Origin: Rachicladosporium sp. CCFEE 5018
Taxonomy: Eukaryota > Ascomycota > Dothideomycetes > Cladosporiales > Cladosporiaceae
NCBI GenBank assembly: GCA_002077045.2
Contig: KZ111150.1
Span: forward strand, 1,023,211-1,087,210
DNA: 64,000 nucleotides
Direction of reading: 5' to 3'
Below are positions 20,633 through 32,961 of this stretch, piece by piece. Both the position numbers and the translations under genes were made by a program. The notes under the pieces were generated by a model. That model was not told the origin of the DNA. It did not search any database and worked only from the letters and a program-made list of their open reading frames with translations. Each line of letters starts with the position of its first letter. Within the stretch, counting starts at the first letter, position 1.

Positions 20633-21129
20633 GGTAATATAGCGTACTTCAAGTAAAGTCCAATGGTCGACTACGATGTCTTGAAGTGTGTTCGATGAGA
20701 GGGCCTCGCAACGTGTCTCCACCTCGAAGCAAACTTGAGATATGGAAAAGACCGACGAAAGGAAAGTGACGGGGTTTGTCAACACGAGTGTTGCACGATG
20801 TAAGATGAAGTGAGGTCCTTCAATGGCTTCGAGTGGATATGGGCGACGTTTCAATCCGTGCTTTCACCCAATTGGTCACAGGCGACGGTACACATGAGCT
20901 CACTAGATCTCAATTCTTAGGGTCTTCTGCACACTACAGAGACCTCCGTTGAACACAGATGGCAGATCATTTACTACTGAATACATTACATACACTGTAC
21001 GAGTTACAAAGGACATGCCGCGCCGCGGAACGCTGCACGCTCCATAGAACAGTAAATGCTAAAGCAGGCTCCTGCCCACTGATGTATATCTCCATCTCCT
21101 TCGTCAGGTCCACGTATTGCCACGGACCC
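20633..21129. other. Intergenic region upstream of HUT1
   Basis: 497 nt between minus-strand genes; contains the presumed HUT1 promoter. No gene seen. Confidence 0.55.
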
Positions 21130-23297
21130 TCAAACTTCTTCGGTGAATCTGCTCCCTCGACTGCCGTCCATACTAGCCGGCGTCTCACTTCTCGCGAACG
21201 TCGCCTGCGTGCCTGCACTCCATGGCGGCTGCCCAGGACTCAGCATCCCAGGCGGGTCCGAGCTGGCTGTCGTAGGACTCATTACGTACGGCCCGCCGTG
21301 ATGTACTGTAGGTGTTCGTCGTGGACCTGGCGACATGACCATCTGTGTGTCTTCGCCTTCGGGTGTGATGTTCGTGTCGATGGGCGAGAGGTCGGCGAAT
21401 GGGTTGCTGGGCGACGTAGAGCGGCCGGCAACGCTATCACGGTTGGCTTCGCCGACTCCAGCGTAGGTCCCTGCACTATCACGGTAGAAGGAGTTGTCGC
21501 TCAGATCGCGGCTATGTTCTGCGCCGATGATCGGCATCATCGGCGGCGGCGCATTGCTCATCGGAGGCATAGGCGGATGCGAGGCCGAAGTCATGCCTTC
21601 GCTCCAGGCTGAAGGCAGCTTCCGACCGGATACCCGAGTGAACCCTCTCTCGCTTTCCGGAACGTCTGCAGCACTGTCGCGACTGCGATTCTGATGTCGG
21701 AAGAGCCCAGGTACCGCCGCAACAAAAGGCATCAAGCCAGCTCGCTCGGCCATACCGGGACCGCCACGAGGACCAAGGCCATTGTCAGGATCCGGCGACA
21801 TAGCTACCGACCCTGCCGGCAATGCTTGGTGTCGCATGTGACCTTTCTTCCGGTACCAGCGGAGAAAGAGCATAGCTACAAGAAGGACGACGGCCAGGCC
21901 AGCAGCCCCGCCAACGACACCACCGGCGATCGTTCCAGCTGGCGGCGGTGTCGATACACCTGCGCCACCAGCTGCTGCGGAGCTCGTACTGCTTGTCGCA
22001 GCAGTTGTAGGACTACCCTGCCCAGCCACAGCACCAGTCGCACCTGCTTCGCCGGCTGCAGTGCCGCCGTCCGTGGGTGAAGGTGTAGTCGTAGAGAAGA
22101 CGGTTGACAGGAATGTGGAACCATCAGACACGACCGTTGTAACATACTCGTTAGGATCGAGTGACGAAGTCTGGTCGTCGCTGCCGCTACTTGTCGATGA
22201 TGGCTGGATAGTGCTCACAAGACCTCCAGGAAACGTCGTGGCGTACGCGCGATTCGACCGCGTTATGGTCGCAACTCGGCCGCCAGCTAGTGTAGCGAGG
22301 TAGATGTTGCCAGCGCCAAAATTTGTGCTCGATGCCGTTGAAGACGACTCGGTATTCGAGCTTATTATTGCGCCGAGATCGATCGTGGTCTGGGAAGTAA
22401 ATGTGGACCCTCCGCTTGTGTACGTTGTTGCTGCAGATCATGTCAGCCGAGGCAATAGAGGATGGTGTCAAAATTATGCTCACCAGATGTCGTCAGATTG
22501 CGACGCTCTGAAAATGATGACAGGAGAGACGAGCTCAGTGCGCTGCTGCCGATTGTACTTGACACGGACGTGGAGATCGTGCTGCTACTATTAGACGCAG
22601 ATGACTCCGAAATAGAAACAGATGCTTGTGCAGCGCTGCTACTGGCTGTGGTAGTCACAGCTCCGGCTGAGATGCCGATGAAGCCAGCAGGATCGGACGA
22701 TAGTGATGTGACACTCGATGTCGAGGTGGTGGAAGACTCGGTTGAGTTCGTCGAAGATGCACCTGAGGTCTCTGCGGCCACAGCGGCTGCGTTGACGTCT
22801 CCAGCAGAAGTGCTAGCCGGGTCACTGGACTCGGTAGAGCTGGCAGTGGAACTTGACGTTGCGCCAGGTGAGATCACAACCGTTGTGGTCGCAATCCCAG
22901 AAAGCAAGGTTCCACCTGGAGGCTCGTTCGTGATGGTCTCGGTCGTAGCGACAGCGGTGCTCCCAAAGATGTCCACAGATGCCTGTACGGAAACCAACAC
23001 CTCCGGAACAGACACTGAGACCTCCGCGCTGGCTGCCGTCCCCTGTCGAGGTTTGATGTGTGCATAGTCGTTCAAGTCTGCGACATGCCGGTGCCGTATC
23101 TCCAGATGCACCTCTTCTACAATTCGAGGCTGCGCCTCCACTGCAGGAGCGACTGCGGTCTCTGCCTCAAAGTGTTCTATGCCATGAAAGAAGGATCCGC
23201 TCGCTGTCTGGGTCTCGCTCACTCGGTCATTGTTGCTCTTGTCGTCTGCGCTGGTGAGGCGTCGTCTCTTCGCAGGCGGTGCCATGTCAAAGTCCAT
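21130..23297 (-). CDS. Ser/Thr-rich single-pass membrane protein (copy B)
   Basis: 704 residues in two exons, 22484-23297 and 21130-22430, with a 53-nt intron. The order is: basic N-terminus (PPAKRRRL) without signal peptide, a short segment with EIRHRHVADLNDYAH, a long Ser/Thr/Ala-rich stalk (residues ~100-440), a single transmembrane helix (AGLAVVLLVAMLFLRW) with a Gly/Ala-rich lead, then a basic RWYRKK stop-transfer sequence and a ~230-residue Pro/Ser-rich cytosolic tail. This is the build of fungal stalked surface proteins (Mid2/WSC style), but I see no WSC cysteine domain. O-mannosylation of the stalk is expected if it enters the secretory pathway. Function unknown. Confidence 0.75.
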
Positions 23298-24950
23298 GCC
23301 ACGGTGACGGTGAGTTGTCGGAGTATGTCACTTGAGTAATGACTTTGCCTTCACTGTCCAAGCGATGTCAAGGCTGTGATGTGTCGTTGATAAATATGCA
23401 AGAAATGTGCAAGCGAGTGTGAAGTCCGCACAGATGGACAGAGGCGGTGCGCTGGTGGAACGAATGGACGCCGGACCAGAGGCCAGCAATTGGGTAGAGG
23501 CTGGGTCTACAGCCTAGGAGCGTATATGCGTGAGAGTAACGGTCGCCAGTGCAGTTGCGACACGAGCGCAGTATGTATTATTGAGAGATGGTGTCCAGCT
23601 CTGTAAAGCAGGTATGCAGCGTCGGTCGTCCCAAAGCTCGGCGGTGACGTTGTGGTGAAGTGAGGTCCAGCAAAAGGCCTCGTCGACAATTGCGCAGTGA
23701 GGATACGACTCGGCGGGCCGGCGAGACAACGGCCTTCTGTCGTCGCAGACTGACAGGATGCGGCGGTGTCGTCAAAGTCACAGCAAAGCAACAGTCTCAA
23801 AGTGCGGTTCAGGGAGTGGTGCGGTCTCGTGGGAAGAGTTGAGAGTGCGGGCCTTCACCAGATTCGGTTAAAGGGCTAATCTTAAAGAGCATGCAGCACA
23901 AATTGCCTTTCCATGGGTTGAACCCTGGTCATGGCGAGGGTGAGGATTGGCTGTGGTCTTGATATGTTCAATCATATGCCGATGGAATGACGGCCACTCA
24001 TATGTTGCAGCGCCTACTTCGATAGTCATATGTTCCATCCTACAAGAGCCGCATTGTTGGTTCGTGATCGTGTTTCGCTTCAACCTTACACTTCACCCAA
24101 GCCACACGGCACAAAATCTGCAGGTCGTACCGGCCGTCCCTGCCTCGCTAGCTTCGATGCAGGCCCCCCTGCCACTTCACTTCTCATTCTCCACACAAAA
24201 ACGGCCAGATTGCATGAACGTGTACTACCATCGTTCTCAATACTCATGTTTCCGCACGCTGTACGCACTAGCGTGGTCCCGCTGCTCGTCGCACATCTAT
24301 CACGAGGGCATCGGCAGCGGAAGTCGTCTAGTCGCCGCCCTCGACCCAACAAAGAACACGAGCGGCTCCGCAAACGCCTTCCGTCTCGTTAACGCCCCGA
24401 AATGGGACCTAGAGGCCCATGCTCACGAACTCCACCAGCTCATGGATCTGGATCTCAAACCGCATGACATCGCAAACTGCTGTTACACACGCGCACGGCC
24501 AGTAGTTGACGACATGAATAGTCAGCAGATGCGTGAAGCCGACAGCCTACTTCATGATACCGTAGACGATCACAAGATCGTTGATGTCGTGCATTGGACT
24601 GGGCTTTTCACGGGCGCAGCATCATTACGATTCGCCGTCGCCGTCGCGTTGACAGAACTGTTATTTGCTGTGCGTTTCGAATTGATGAGAAGCGGAGGTA
24701 GCTCCTGTCCAAATGCCACGCTCACACAATGAATCCTACTGCGATCATCCTACCAGCATCCATGTTTGCGTGGAAGTGCTGATCGCCAGCACGTGAGCGG
24801 CCGTATGGATTGTGAAGACGTAAATGCAATTCCATGGAGCGCCCAGCAAGCGTTCGTGCAGATGATGAGATCATCCTAAATCCACCCGCTCAGAACGCAA
24901 CACAACACCCTCGGTCTCCCTCCCTCCCGTCTCATCAATACATCATTCCA
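23298..24950. other. Intergenic region, 1.65 kb (copy B)
   Basis: Same content as 591-2243. No supported gene. Confidence 0.6.
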
Positions 24951-26048
24951 TCAACTAATCCTCGCAATCCTCTTCCTCCCCACATCAATTTTCCCCTGCA
25001 CCCTCTCCACATCCCCGTCAATCAACCCCAACATCTCATTCTGCACCTCCAACTCCTCATTAATCAAAATCCCCATATCCTTCAACCTGCCAACAGTCTT
25101 CCCCAAACTCATCACATCCTCGTCCTGCTCCGCCAGAATCTGTGTCTGCAGCTGCAGCACGCCCGAATTATCCAGCTCGCGCGTTCGCTCCGTCTCTTTC
25201 AGCGGGCCGCCTAGAACGCGGCCTGGTTTTGCTGAAGGCGCGTGCGTGAAGAGGGAGGATTTCGAGGCGGCGGAAGCAGGGGTTGTGGTCGAGGGGAGAG
25301 TTGGATGGGAGGTCGAGGCGCTGAGGAGGACGGTCTCGAGGGCTTGGATTTCGGATTTGGCGGTTAGGAGGAGGTCGCGGCGGCGGCGGAGTTCGCCGTC
25401 GCCGAGGCGTTTGGAGGAGGATGATTCGGTGGAGGAAAGGGAGCGCAGGCCGTACTCGAGTTGCTCGACTGATGTCGCTGCGCGGACGAGGGACGCTTTC
25501 GCGTCTGCAGAGGTGGCGTGTTGTTGTTGAGGTGTCTGGGCGGAGTCTCGTGCTTTCAGATGCTGGCGAGCGGTATTGATTTGAGATTTGAGGTCACGGT
25601 GGGCTTCGAGCCACGTATTTGGATCTGTGATGCCAGCGCTACCTCGCCGTTGCGACGCTGGCGAGAGCTGGCCATTGGCCGTGACTGTGCTTGCGCCACT
25701 CGGCAGGTTCAGGAAGCTTCGCCATGCGCTGCTACTCCTCCATTCCCCATCTTGTGCTTCTAGAATCGCTTTGACGTATGTTTGTAGCGCGAGCCGCCGC
25801 TCCTCTGTCAATGCATCGTTGTTCACTGTCCGTCTGAGCCAACTCTTGGCTGGTAGAGAAGCAGGTGGCGGTGCGCCCGTCTGTGCTTGCAGGTCTGCAT
25901 GGAGTTTCTCAAAGTCCGTATATCGCTTTTGAATCTCGTGCTTGCGCAGTGGGAGCTGTAGGACAACACGGTACTGTGTGAAGGGCTTCGATCCCGATGG
26001 TGATGCTATGGAGGTGGTAGGGATCGAGATCTGTAACGCTGGTGCCAT
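24951..26048 (-). CDS. VAM7: Vam7-like PX-domain Qc-SNARE (copy B)
   Basis: The predicted protein is the same as that at 2244-3341, where domains are described. Complete, no intron. Confidence 0.88.
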   Translation of the reverse strand: MAPALQISIPTTSIASPSGSKPFTQYRVVLQLPLRKHEIQKRYTDFEKLHADLQAQTGAPPPASLPAKSWLRRTVNNDALTEERRLALQTYVKAILEAQDGEWRSSSAWRSFLNLPSGASTVTANGQLSPASQRRGSAGITDPNTWLEAHRDLKSQINTARQHLKARDSAQTPQQQHATSADAKASLVRAATSVEQLEYGLRSLSSTESSSSKRLGDGELRRRRDLLLTAKSEIQALETVLLSASTSHPTLPSTTTPASAASKSSLFTHAPSAKPGRVLGGPLKETERTRELDNSGVLQLQTQILAEQDEDVMSLGKTVGRLKDMGILINEELEVQNEMLGLIDGDVERVQGKIDVGRKRIARIS

Positions 26049-26434
26049 GACAGCGATTTGGAGTTGTTAGACCTATGGATTGTCGATAATGCTCAAATCG
26101 CACGCCGGCAGTCCAGGTTTGAGCGCAGTCGCAAAGGTCCCTGCCTGGAGCGGTCTGCTAGCACTTTGGATTACGATCAGTAGCTCGCACTGATCGTTGT
26201 AGTCTCAGAAAGGGACCAGGTAGTAGTTATGACGCTTCAATGCGTACGCTACAAGCTGCAGTGGGGTGTTGTCTCAGTTGCTTTGATGTTGACCAGATGC
26301 AATGGCAGCTCAGACTCGCGTAGAAGCGCGCTTGGAGGTGCCACGTGCAGATGACGTGGATCCACGTGACTAGTCAGACTCAGGTGATGTGTGGAATTCC
26401 TGGAAGCAATACTGAGAGCAGACAAAGCTTCCTG
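26049..26434. other. Intergenic region with Vam7 promoter (copy B)
   Basis: Same as 3342-3727, including the two CACGTG sites at 26342-26347 and 26363-26368. Confidence 0.55.
26342..26368. promoter_or_regulatory. Paired CACGTG E-boxes upstream of Vam7 (copy B)
   Basis: Same pair and spacing as at 3635-3661. Confidence 0.4.
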
Positions 26435-28154
26435 TCAGAAGCTAAACACACCTCCCTCAGCGACCTGCTGTAACCTAGCATCACCATACGCAGCAGCTAC
26501 GGTCCTCAGCCGTTCTCGCAGCCACTCTGTTTGCTTTGCCGGGAGAGCATCGCAGCTGACTGCAATCGACAGAGGCCATGCGAGCAAACCAGCCAGCTTC
26601 GGTGTGATGTCGTCCTGAGATGTGATGATGTGGTTACCGATAGACAACCATCTGGAACCGTTCGCTCCGACTTGATTGAAGAAGTATGGCACATCTCGGC
26701 AGATGTCGTCAGCGAGCTCTGCGATGGTCTGCCTTGCTGTATTGGTGCTGTTCTGTGGGCTGACGGTGCATGAGGGACATCGGTCGACGATGCTGTTGAC
26801 CAATATCCGGGTGGCGCGATAGCGCAAGATCACTGCTGCGTGACCATGCGTTCGATGTTCATGCACCTCCGCAATGATGAGCTCGAAAGGGTACTGACCA
26901 TCGAACACGGTTCCTGGTTTCCAGGCCTCTGGCAGATCAGCGTACCATTCGCTCAATGCGACGTTCAAGTCATCAGCCTCCTCGATGAGAGAAGTGTAGT
27001 CTCTGTCATTCGACGCACCCGCTCCAGATGTCAGAAATTTGGCTCTGAGGCTGCCCACGCGCACAAGCATGGCATCAAGCTCGAGTGTTGGTCCACTCTC
27101 GCCGTATGACTCACCGTCAGAGAGCCACTCGGGAACTGTAGTACCTCGTAGTATGTTTGCCCTGACCTGCTCAATGTCAGTTCGAGAGCTTGTAGACCGG
27201 ACTTAGGCAAAAGCGTTACTAATTGTCTTCGTACCACCCTCTCGATGGGCGTGCTACCAGCCGGTGATTCCTGCTGTTGTAGTTTCAGTAGCACAAGTGC
27301 CCCATCGTAATGTGTAAAGACTTTGGATGCCTCGACTTCCTCTGCAATTGGTCTTGCGGAAGCCGAAGTTTGACGTCCGTTGACCATGTTCTAGTGGCAG
27401 GTTCAGATACAATATCTTTGGGTTTCCTGCACACTAAGAGACTCACCTCGAAAGTACCCATCAGCATTGCAGTCAGCAGCAAGTGGTTGAGCTTTTCCTT
27501 CTCTTCGCCACAAACGACAAGTTGCGTCCTGGCCAATGCTCTACAGTAAGCACGCTGAGCATCTTTAACTGCAGTCGGCGCGTGTCTCGAGCGCCCAAAG
27601 AACGCCAGTGAAAGGGCAGAAAGCGCGAGATGTAGACTTGAACCTGGCTTTGCTTCTATCCAGTGCTGCAGTACGTGAACATTGTACTCATGCCCTGGCT
27701 CAGAGAGATCATCGTGCCTGAACACACACTGTGCCGTCCAGTGGAGAAATGCATGCTCCTCGAGGGATAGACCGAGGGCTGGCTGCGGACTCGAGGCCTC
27801 ATTTGAGTTTACGACGGCGATGGTCGTGTTTGTCTCGTCGACCGGGCCAGAAGAGCTTGGAGCTATCACCTCAGGCGAAGGTGCTTGCGCTGCATGGCTC
27901 ACCCTGGCCTTCGAGGTTCGCGGCTTACGTGGTCGACCTTGAGCAAAGACATTCTCGGACTTGAACACGAGGCCAGACTGCTCATCAGGGTCCCATTGAC
28001 AGGTCCGATCTGCTTTTGTACATCGTCCACAGACTGGCTGCACGGTATCGCACTGATACCGATGTCAGTGAAGTACCTCACTTCCGCCGGAGACAAGCCA
28101 TGCCTTTATACGTCGATTCACGCATGTTCGGCAGCCACGACTGGGAAAGACCAT
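26435..28154 (-). CDS. Zn2Cys6 fungal transcription factor (copy B)
   Basis: Exons 28104-28154, 27447-28052, 27220-27390 and 26435-27166; 519 residues with the same predicted sequence as copy A. One silent base (27936, Gly codon) differs from copies A and C. Domains and the GC-AG first intron are described at 3728-5447. Confidence 0.85.
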
Positions 28155-28874
28155 CTGTCCGCAGCGAGGGCAGGTGCCATGCGGAGATGTCGAAACTTGG
28201 CACTCTCTGGCCCTCGACAACATCACGCATTGTCCACTGTGGATGCAGATGCGGACCATGACTCAGCACCCCGGCGTTCGTCAACTCCGCAGCTGCATGG
28301 AACCGCGTGGGCTGTCTACTTGGCGGCGATCTATCTACCTGTTGCTCGAAGCGGTCGTCGCGTACATGACGAGGCTACGACGCGACAGCTCTACGGCACG
28401 TAAGGTACTGCTTCACCGAGCTTCAAGACATAAGCGATGGTCTCTAGCACTTCGTGTTGCAGATTAGTCTTCCTACATGGTCCTAAACGCTACATGGCCC
28501 CCGAGGCAGGGGATTACAATGGCATCAATGTCGAAGAGCCCGTACGTGCGGACAGGATCGCTCTCATCAGAACGCGATACCCAGCTGCCGCTTGTAGCAA
28601 GAGGATTACGACGACTTTTTATCTACTACCGACTATCACCACGCGAAGGAGCTGCCGAAATGTTCGCGGCCGAGCTGCCATTGGCTCGAGGCGGGCACCC
28701 CGCGAACGACCTGCATGAAAGCTCTCGTGCAATTATTCCGCAGGCACGGCATGAGTCGCATGGTTGTGGGTGAACGCCGTCTGTAAGCTATACCTGGCTT
28801 GCAGGTCGTGAGACTCAAGTGAGTGAATTTCTTTGATCCTCTCTTCCTTCGGCATTGTGAAAACAGGGCGCGAG
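28155..28874. other. Divergent promoter, Zn2Cys6 gene / DUF4097-type gene (copy B)
   Basis: 720 nt between outward-facing genes. Plus-strand open frames at 28174-28467 and 28477-28773 are broken by a stop (28465-28467) that copy C lacks, and encode nothing recognisable. An 18-nt segment present in copy C is absent near 28726. Confidence 0.5.
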
Positions 28875-31182
28875 ATGGCAAATTCGGGGATTTACGAGGA
28901 GGACTACGCGAGCGATCACGACTCGCTGTACTCGGAGAACAACTCGCCGTCAGATGGCTACTTCGAACAACGAGCATTTCCGAGCGAAAACTTCGTGGAA
29001 AATTCTTCCGTAACAGCAGAGTCAGACGCGAAAGCGCGTGAAGCTGCAGAAAGTCGAAGCGGCGACGCACAGCCAGGACCGCAATCGCCGTCAGCACGAA
29101 GCTCCCCAACATCGCCTACAAGAACGCCACAATGGCCGAGATCAACTGAGCAGACGCCACTCCTAGATGCTGGACCGGCGCCGCCAGATTATGCTGCGGC
29201 TACCGCTCATAGACGAGCTGGTAGTGAGGGTAGCGATGGGTCCTCTCCGAGTTCGCCGATACGACCCCAGAGCTACGGCAGCATCTCCTCACAGTCAGAG
29301 GCAGCACCGCATGATCACGAGCAAGACCGACAATGGCCATTTGGTGCTCGAAGCAACCCTCTCACGAGCCCCAACTTCCCGTTCGGCCCAGCAGGTGACC
29401 CACGCGACAGTCCGAACTTCCCATTTGGACCAAATGGCGACCCTCGCAACAGCCCACATTTCCCGTTCACTTCAGATGGTAGGCCAGGAGCTTCAAACAC
29501 TACACCTTTCTTCCCAAGCGGGCAGGCGCAGAGCATGAGCTCAGCACCCCCCCGGTACAGCGACGAGACTGACGCTGAGCACGGCGAACTTGCCAATCGA
29601 CAGAATCGGCGGCACGAAAGGCGACGAGGTTGGCGAAGACGTGTGAGCAAGATCTGCAGCTCGTCGTGGCTCAAGTGGATCGTTGTAGTGGGTGTGATAG
29701 CAGTGGTGCTACTCACAACCCAAACAAGCGATGCGGACGATCATGGCGCAATTGTGAGTAATCTTCCCAGCAGTGTTCGATCTCGTGGCTCATGGCTACT
29801 CGCAATTTGCTTCAGCAGCGTCGTGCTCGGTCGACCTCACCCACTAGCCAGTGCATTCACTAACGTGTTGCCAGCGGACCCCCAAAGCACCCGCTAACTC
29901 CCCGAAGCCTGCCAAACCCACATTCCCCATCGGCGACCATGACGATCCTCCGGAATCGACCTTGCCGCCTCACCAAGCGTCTTCGAGCTGCCCACTTGCC
30001 CACTATAGTAAGGATGTCAGCTTCCAGTTCGACCAAATGGCGAACTTCTCGTTCCTTGAGATGCTTGAGCCCAAAAGTTCCATAAAGATGGATGTCGGCG
30101 GCACCATTTACATCCAGCCAGCGCCAGAGGATCAAGAGCTTGACATAGTGATCACGGCATCGTACGCGACTTCGAAGGTGTGGGCAGTCTATTCGTTGAA
30201 CTTCAATATGGACAACACAGGCATGCAGCTGCAGTTTCCGGACCTGCAATGGGAGAAGGGCTGGAAAGGTAATGAGCACAACTGCATGGATGTAGTTGTT
30301 GCGATCAGGATAAAGGCGGGCGTCGAGCTTGATAATTTCGAGGTTGTCACTGCGAACCTGGACGTGGTCGCGGACAAGGGCATCTTCCGCATGTTTGAAG
30401 CAGGCAGAACCAGCTTCGCAAACATCGCCAATTCGACCACGATCAATGCAGTGCGCGGCGACGTGGACCTAGAGTACTGGACCTCCCGGCACACCGTCAT
30501 TGAGACGACGTCTGGCTCCATCCGCGGCACCTACGCCCTCCGCGATCTCTTACTACTCAAATCATCCTCTGGCTCGATTACCACGACCGTAGAACCCAAA
30601 GATGTTGACAAAGAGTACCCAGCGCCAGCAGACTTCATCGCTACCTCCAACTCCGGCGGCATCCACACCAGCTTCCCCATAACATCCACAGACCTGCCCG
30701 ATCGCGACTACCGCTCCCGCATCGAGACACACTCAACCTCCATCTCCGGCTCCTACATCCTCGGCTCCAGCATCAGCTTCCGCACCAGCTCCGGCTCAAT
30801 AACACCCACCATCCTGCCTTACTCTTGGTCCGCCTATGCCAGCAACCTGCACTGCGAGTCCAGCTCCGGGTCCACCACTCTCACCGTTCTCCCGGCGTAC
30901 AAGTCTTCCTCCTCGTCATACGAGAAGCATGGCCACTCTGTGCATCGTATCCTCTCCAGCTCAGGATCTATGCATCTGCGCTACTCTGAGGAGTGGGCAG
31001 GCCGCATTACTGGTGAGACTCGGAGTGGGAGTCTGAGTCTGCATGGGGAGAATGTCAAGGTTGACTATGCTGGCGATCTGCCGGGGGTGGGCAAAAGGGT
31101 CGTGGCGAGGAATGGACGTGGGGATGCGCATATTGATTTTAAGAGTGTGAGTGGGAGCGTGGATCTGGGGATAGGTGACTGA
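28875..31182 (+). CDS. DUF4097-type type II membrane protein (copy B)
   Basis: 728 residues in two exons, 28875-29753 and 29875-31182. The 121-nt intron is long for this locus and has an ACTAAC branch site. Residues 1-264 are a disordered Pro/Ser-rich cytosolic region with three 14-residue repeats; residues ~265-282 (WLKWIVVVGVIAVVLL) are one transmembrane helix after an Arg-rich stretch; the rest should face out. The C-terminal ~350 residues carry the recurring SSSGSIT/TSGSIRG/SGSLSLHG strand motif of DUF4097 beta-solenoid-like adhesin domains. I start at ATG 28875 (MANSGIYEED), not at the upstream in-frame ATG 28833. A cell-surface or cell-wall role is plausible but not known. Confidence 0.75.
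29370..29495 (+). repeat. Three 42-bp tandem repeats coding for a 14-residue SPNFPFGP-type motif
   Basis: Units at 29370-29411, 29412-29453 and 29454-29495; the first two encode PNFPFGPxGDPRxS, the third is degenerate (PHFPFTSDGRPGAS). They lie in the cytosolic part of the DUF4097-type protein. The copy number is also three in contig C. Confidence 0.8.
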
Positions 31183-31836
31183 TGTGTGGATATCGTTGGG
31201 TCTTCAGATACGGTGCGTGCTTGGCGTGGAGTTCGGGGTGGGCTTGGGTTGACTTATGCGCTGGCGTTAGGATGGCCCAGGAGACTTGGGTCGGATGTTC
31301 TGGCAGTGTCTGGGTGCTTGCGCTTGCATTCAATCACGCTCTCTACATCACGCAGTCTCGAGGCTTCGAAGGCGTTTGCCAGCCTCTGGTCATCATAGTC
31401 GATAGTACTTTGTCCCTGCACAAGGGCATCAATTCTGCTCGCCGTGATGGCATTGCTCACGTGGTGTGTCATTGCTCCTGTGCTGAGTGCTCCACAATAG
31501 AGGATACGAAGTCACTTGCACATATCCGCGGCTTTAACGGCACTCATCAAACGTGCCCTGGAGGACGAAGTTTAAGGTTCACCTGCTTGCACAGCCAGCG
31601 GATCGACCATAAAGTAACCACATCAGCGTGGATCAGCTGCACGAAGAGCTTAATCCTGCCAAACGTTAAAGCTTCTGTGACGTGAGGGACTAAATTCGTA
31701 CATGTAAAACGATGGGACTATATGTCTTCTATCCTACTGTGCGGTCTTGCGCCCCTTCGCGACTCTGCAGTGCTTCGGAGTCACCGCAGAATCTACACCG
31801 CGATAACCAAAACAGGCGCGACCTTTTGGAAGAATT
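31183..31836. other. Intergenic region between DUF4097-type and tubby-like genes
   Basis: 654 nt. A minus-strand 72-codon frame at 31254-31472 contains a protein-like stretch (DALVQGQSTIDYDDQRLANA) also kept in copy C, but the two copies use different downstream frames. I do not call it a gene. Confidence 0.4.
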
Positions 31837-32700
31837 ATGGCCCGTCCTCTAGAATGGATGGGTAACGGCCGCCCTCTACCAGCAGACCAGTACCCAGCCA
31901 CAAGTCCATTCGGCCACAACGACGACTATTTCGAAGCACTCGACAATCCTGAACTTGTGCCTGGCCTCCACAATCTTCCAGCACTATCAAGTCCGCCATC
32001 ATACTCGACGCTCGACACTGCACTGCATCACCAACCAGCAGTAGAGTCCGGGCCCATCAGACCATCGTTCCCTGTGGCACGAGGATACCAGATCCGCCAT
32101 GCACTTTCGTGCCCTGGCCTTTCAATTTACGCGGCCGACAACAAAAAGTCCATTTTTTACATTGGTCGATACTCCGCCATGGACACGCCAGATATGATCT
32201 TCTTCACAGGCCACGACTCTAAGGGTGAGGTGCTCGGTCAGGCAAAAATATTCCCTGCTGCCGCGCCAAAGAACATGGAGATCTGCGTTGGCAAGAGCGC
32301 GACAGGTTGGCAAGACGTGAGCTCCGTCGTCGAGGGGAAAGTGTTCCACACCGAGAGCTGGCACTTCTCCACAAACCACAATGCAACGCATCCGGCTCGA
32401 TCGCTGTGCTGGAAACCGACGCATGACGCGCACTTAGGTTCTGGCCGGTTCCGCAGCAAGGACTTCAAGCTTGTTGATGCGCAAGATGACTCGGTCCTTG
32501 CAGTGTGGATCGACTCCACTGCGTGCTATGCTGGTAGTGTTGGCGATCTTGAGTGGAAGGTGGACAGAGTATCAGGGGAAGTTGTCTTGGAGTCGTTGAT
32601 TGTGCTTATGGCAATCCGAGAACGGGCGCGGAGGCGAGCACGGCAGGTCGGCAGGGCGGTTGTCAATGGGGCGCATCAGTTTCCAGGAAGGAGTTTCTGA
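31837..32700 (+). CDS. Tubby C-terminal-like domain protein
   Basis: 287 residues, intronless. The first ~85 residues are Pro-rich and disordered. Residues ~85-260 alternate short hydrophobic strands (YQIRHALSCPGLSIYAA, DMIFFTGHDSKGEVLGQAKIF, LAVWIDS, LEWKVD) ending in a helix (VLESLIVLMAIRERARRRAR). That is the pattern of fungal proteins annotated as tubby C-terminal-like or LURP-one-related. The fold is suggested, not shown, and no function is known. It converges with the Sen15 gene. Confidence 0.55.
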   Translation: MARPLEWMGNGRPLPADQYPATSPFGHNDDYFEALDNPELVPGLHNLPALSSPPSYSTLDTALHHQPAVESGPIRPSFPVARGYQIRHALSCPGLSIYAADNKKSIFYIGRYSAMDTPDMIFFTGHDSKGEVLGQAKIFPAAAPKNMEICVGKSATGWQDVSSVVEGKVFHTESWHFSTNHNATHPARSLCWKPTHDAHLGSGRFRSKDFKLVDAQDDSVLAVWIDSTACYAGSVGDLEWKVDRVSGEVVLESLIVLMAIRERARRRARQVGRAVVNGAHQFPGRSF

Positions 32701-32961
32701 GGACGAAGCTTGCGATCGTGCAATTTTCTGTACCATGTAATGATCTTGATGAGTGTAGATCTCTAGTGTTTCAAGTCTGCCACGTGTAACGAATACTGCG
32801 TAGCTAGTATCAGTGACGAGATTAGTCAGGAATTGAGGGTCGCTATCGGCTTACCCCTACAAGGCCAGTCGATCAAATTGCGCGGCGGACACTCTCTCAG
32901 GCTCGGGAGCCTCAAGGCTAAGCGTGGTCCATGGTCAAGTCGACTTCTACGCAGGCCCTGA

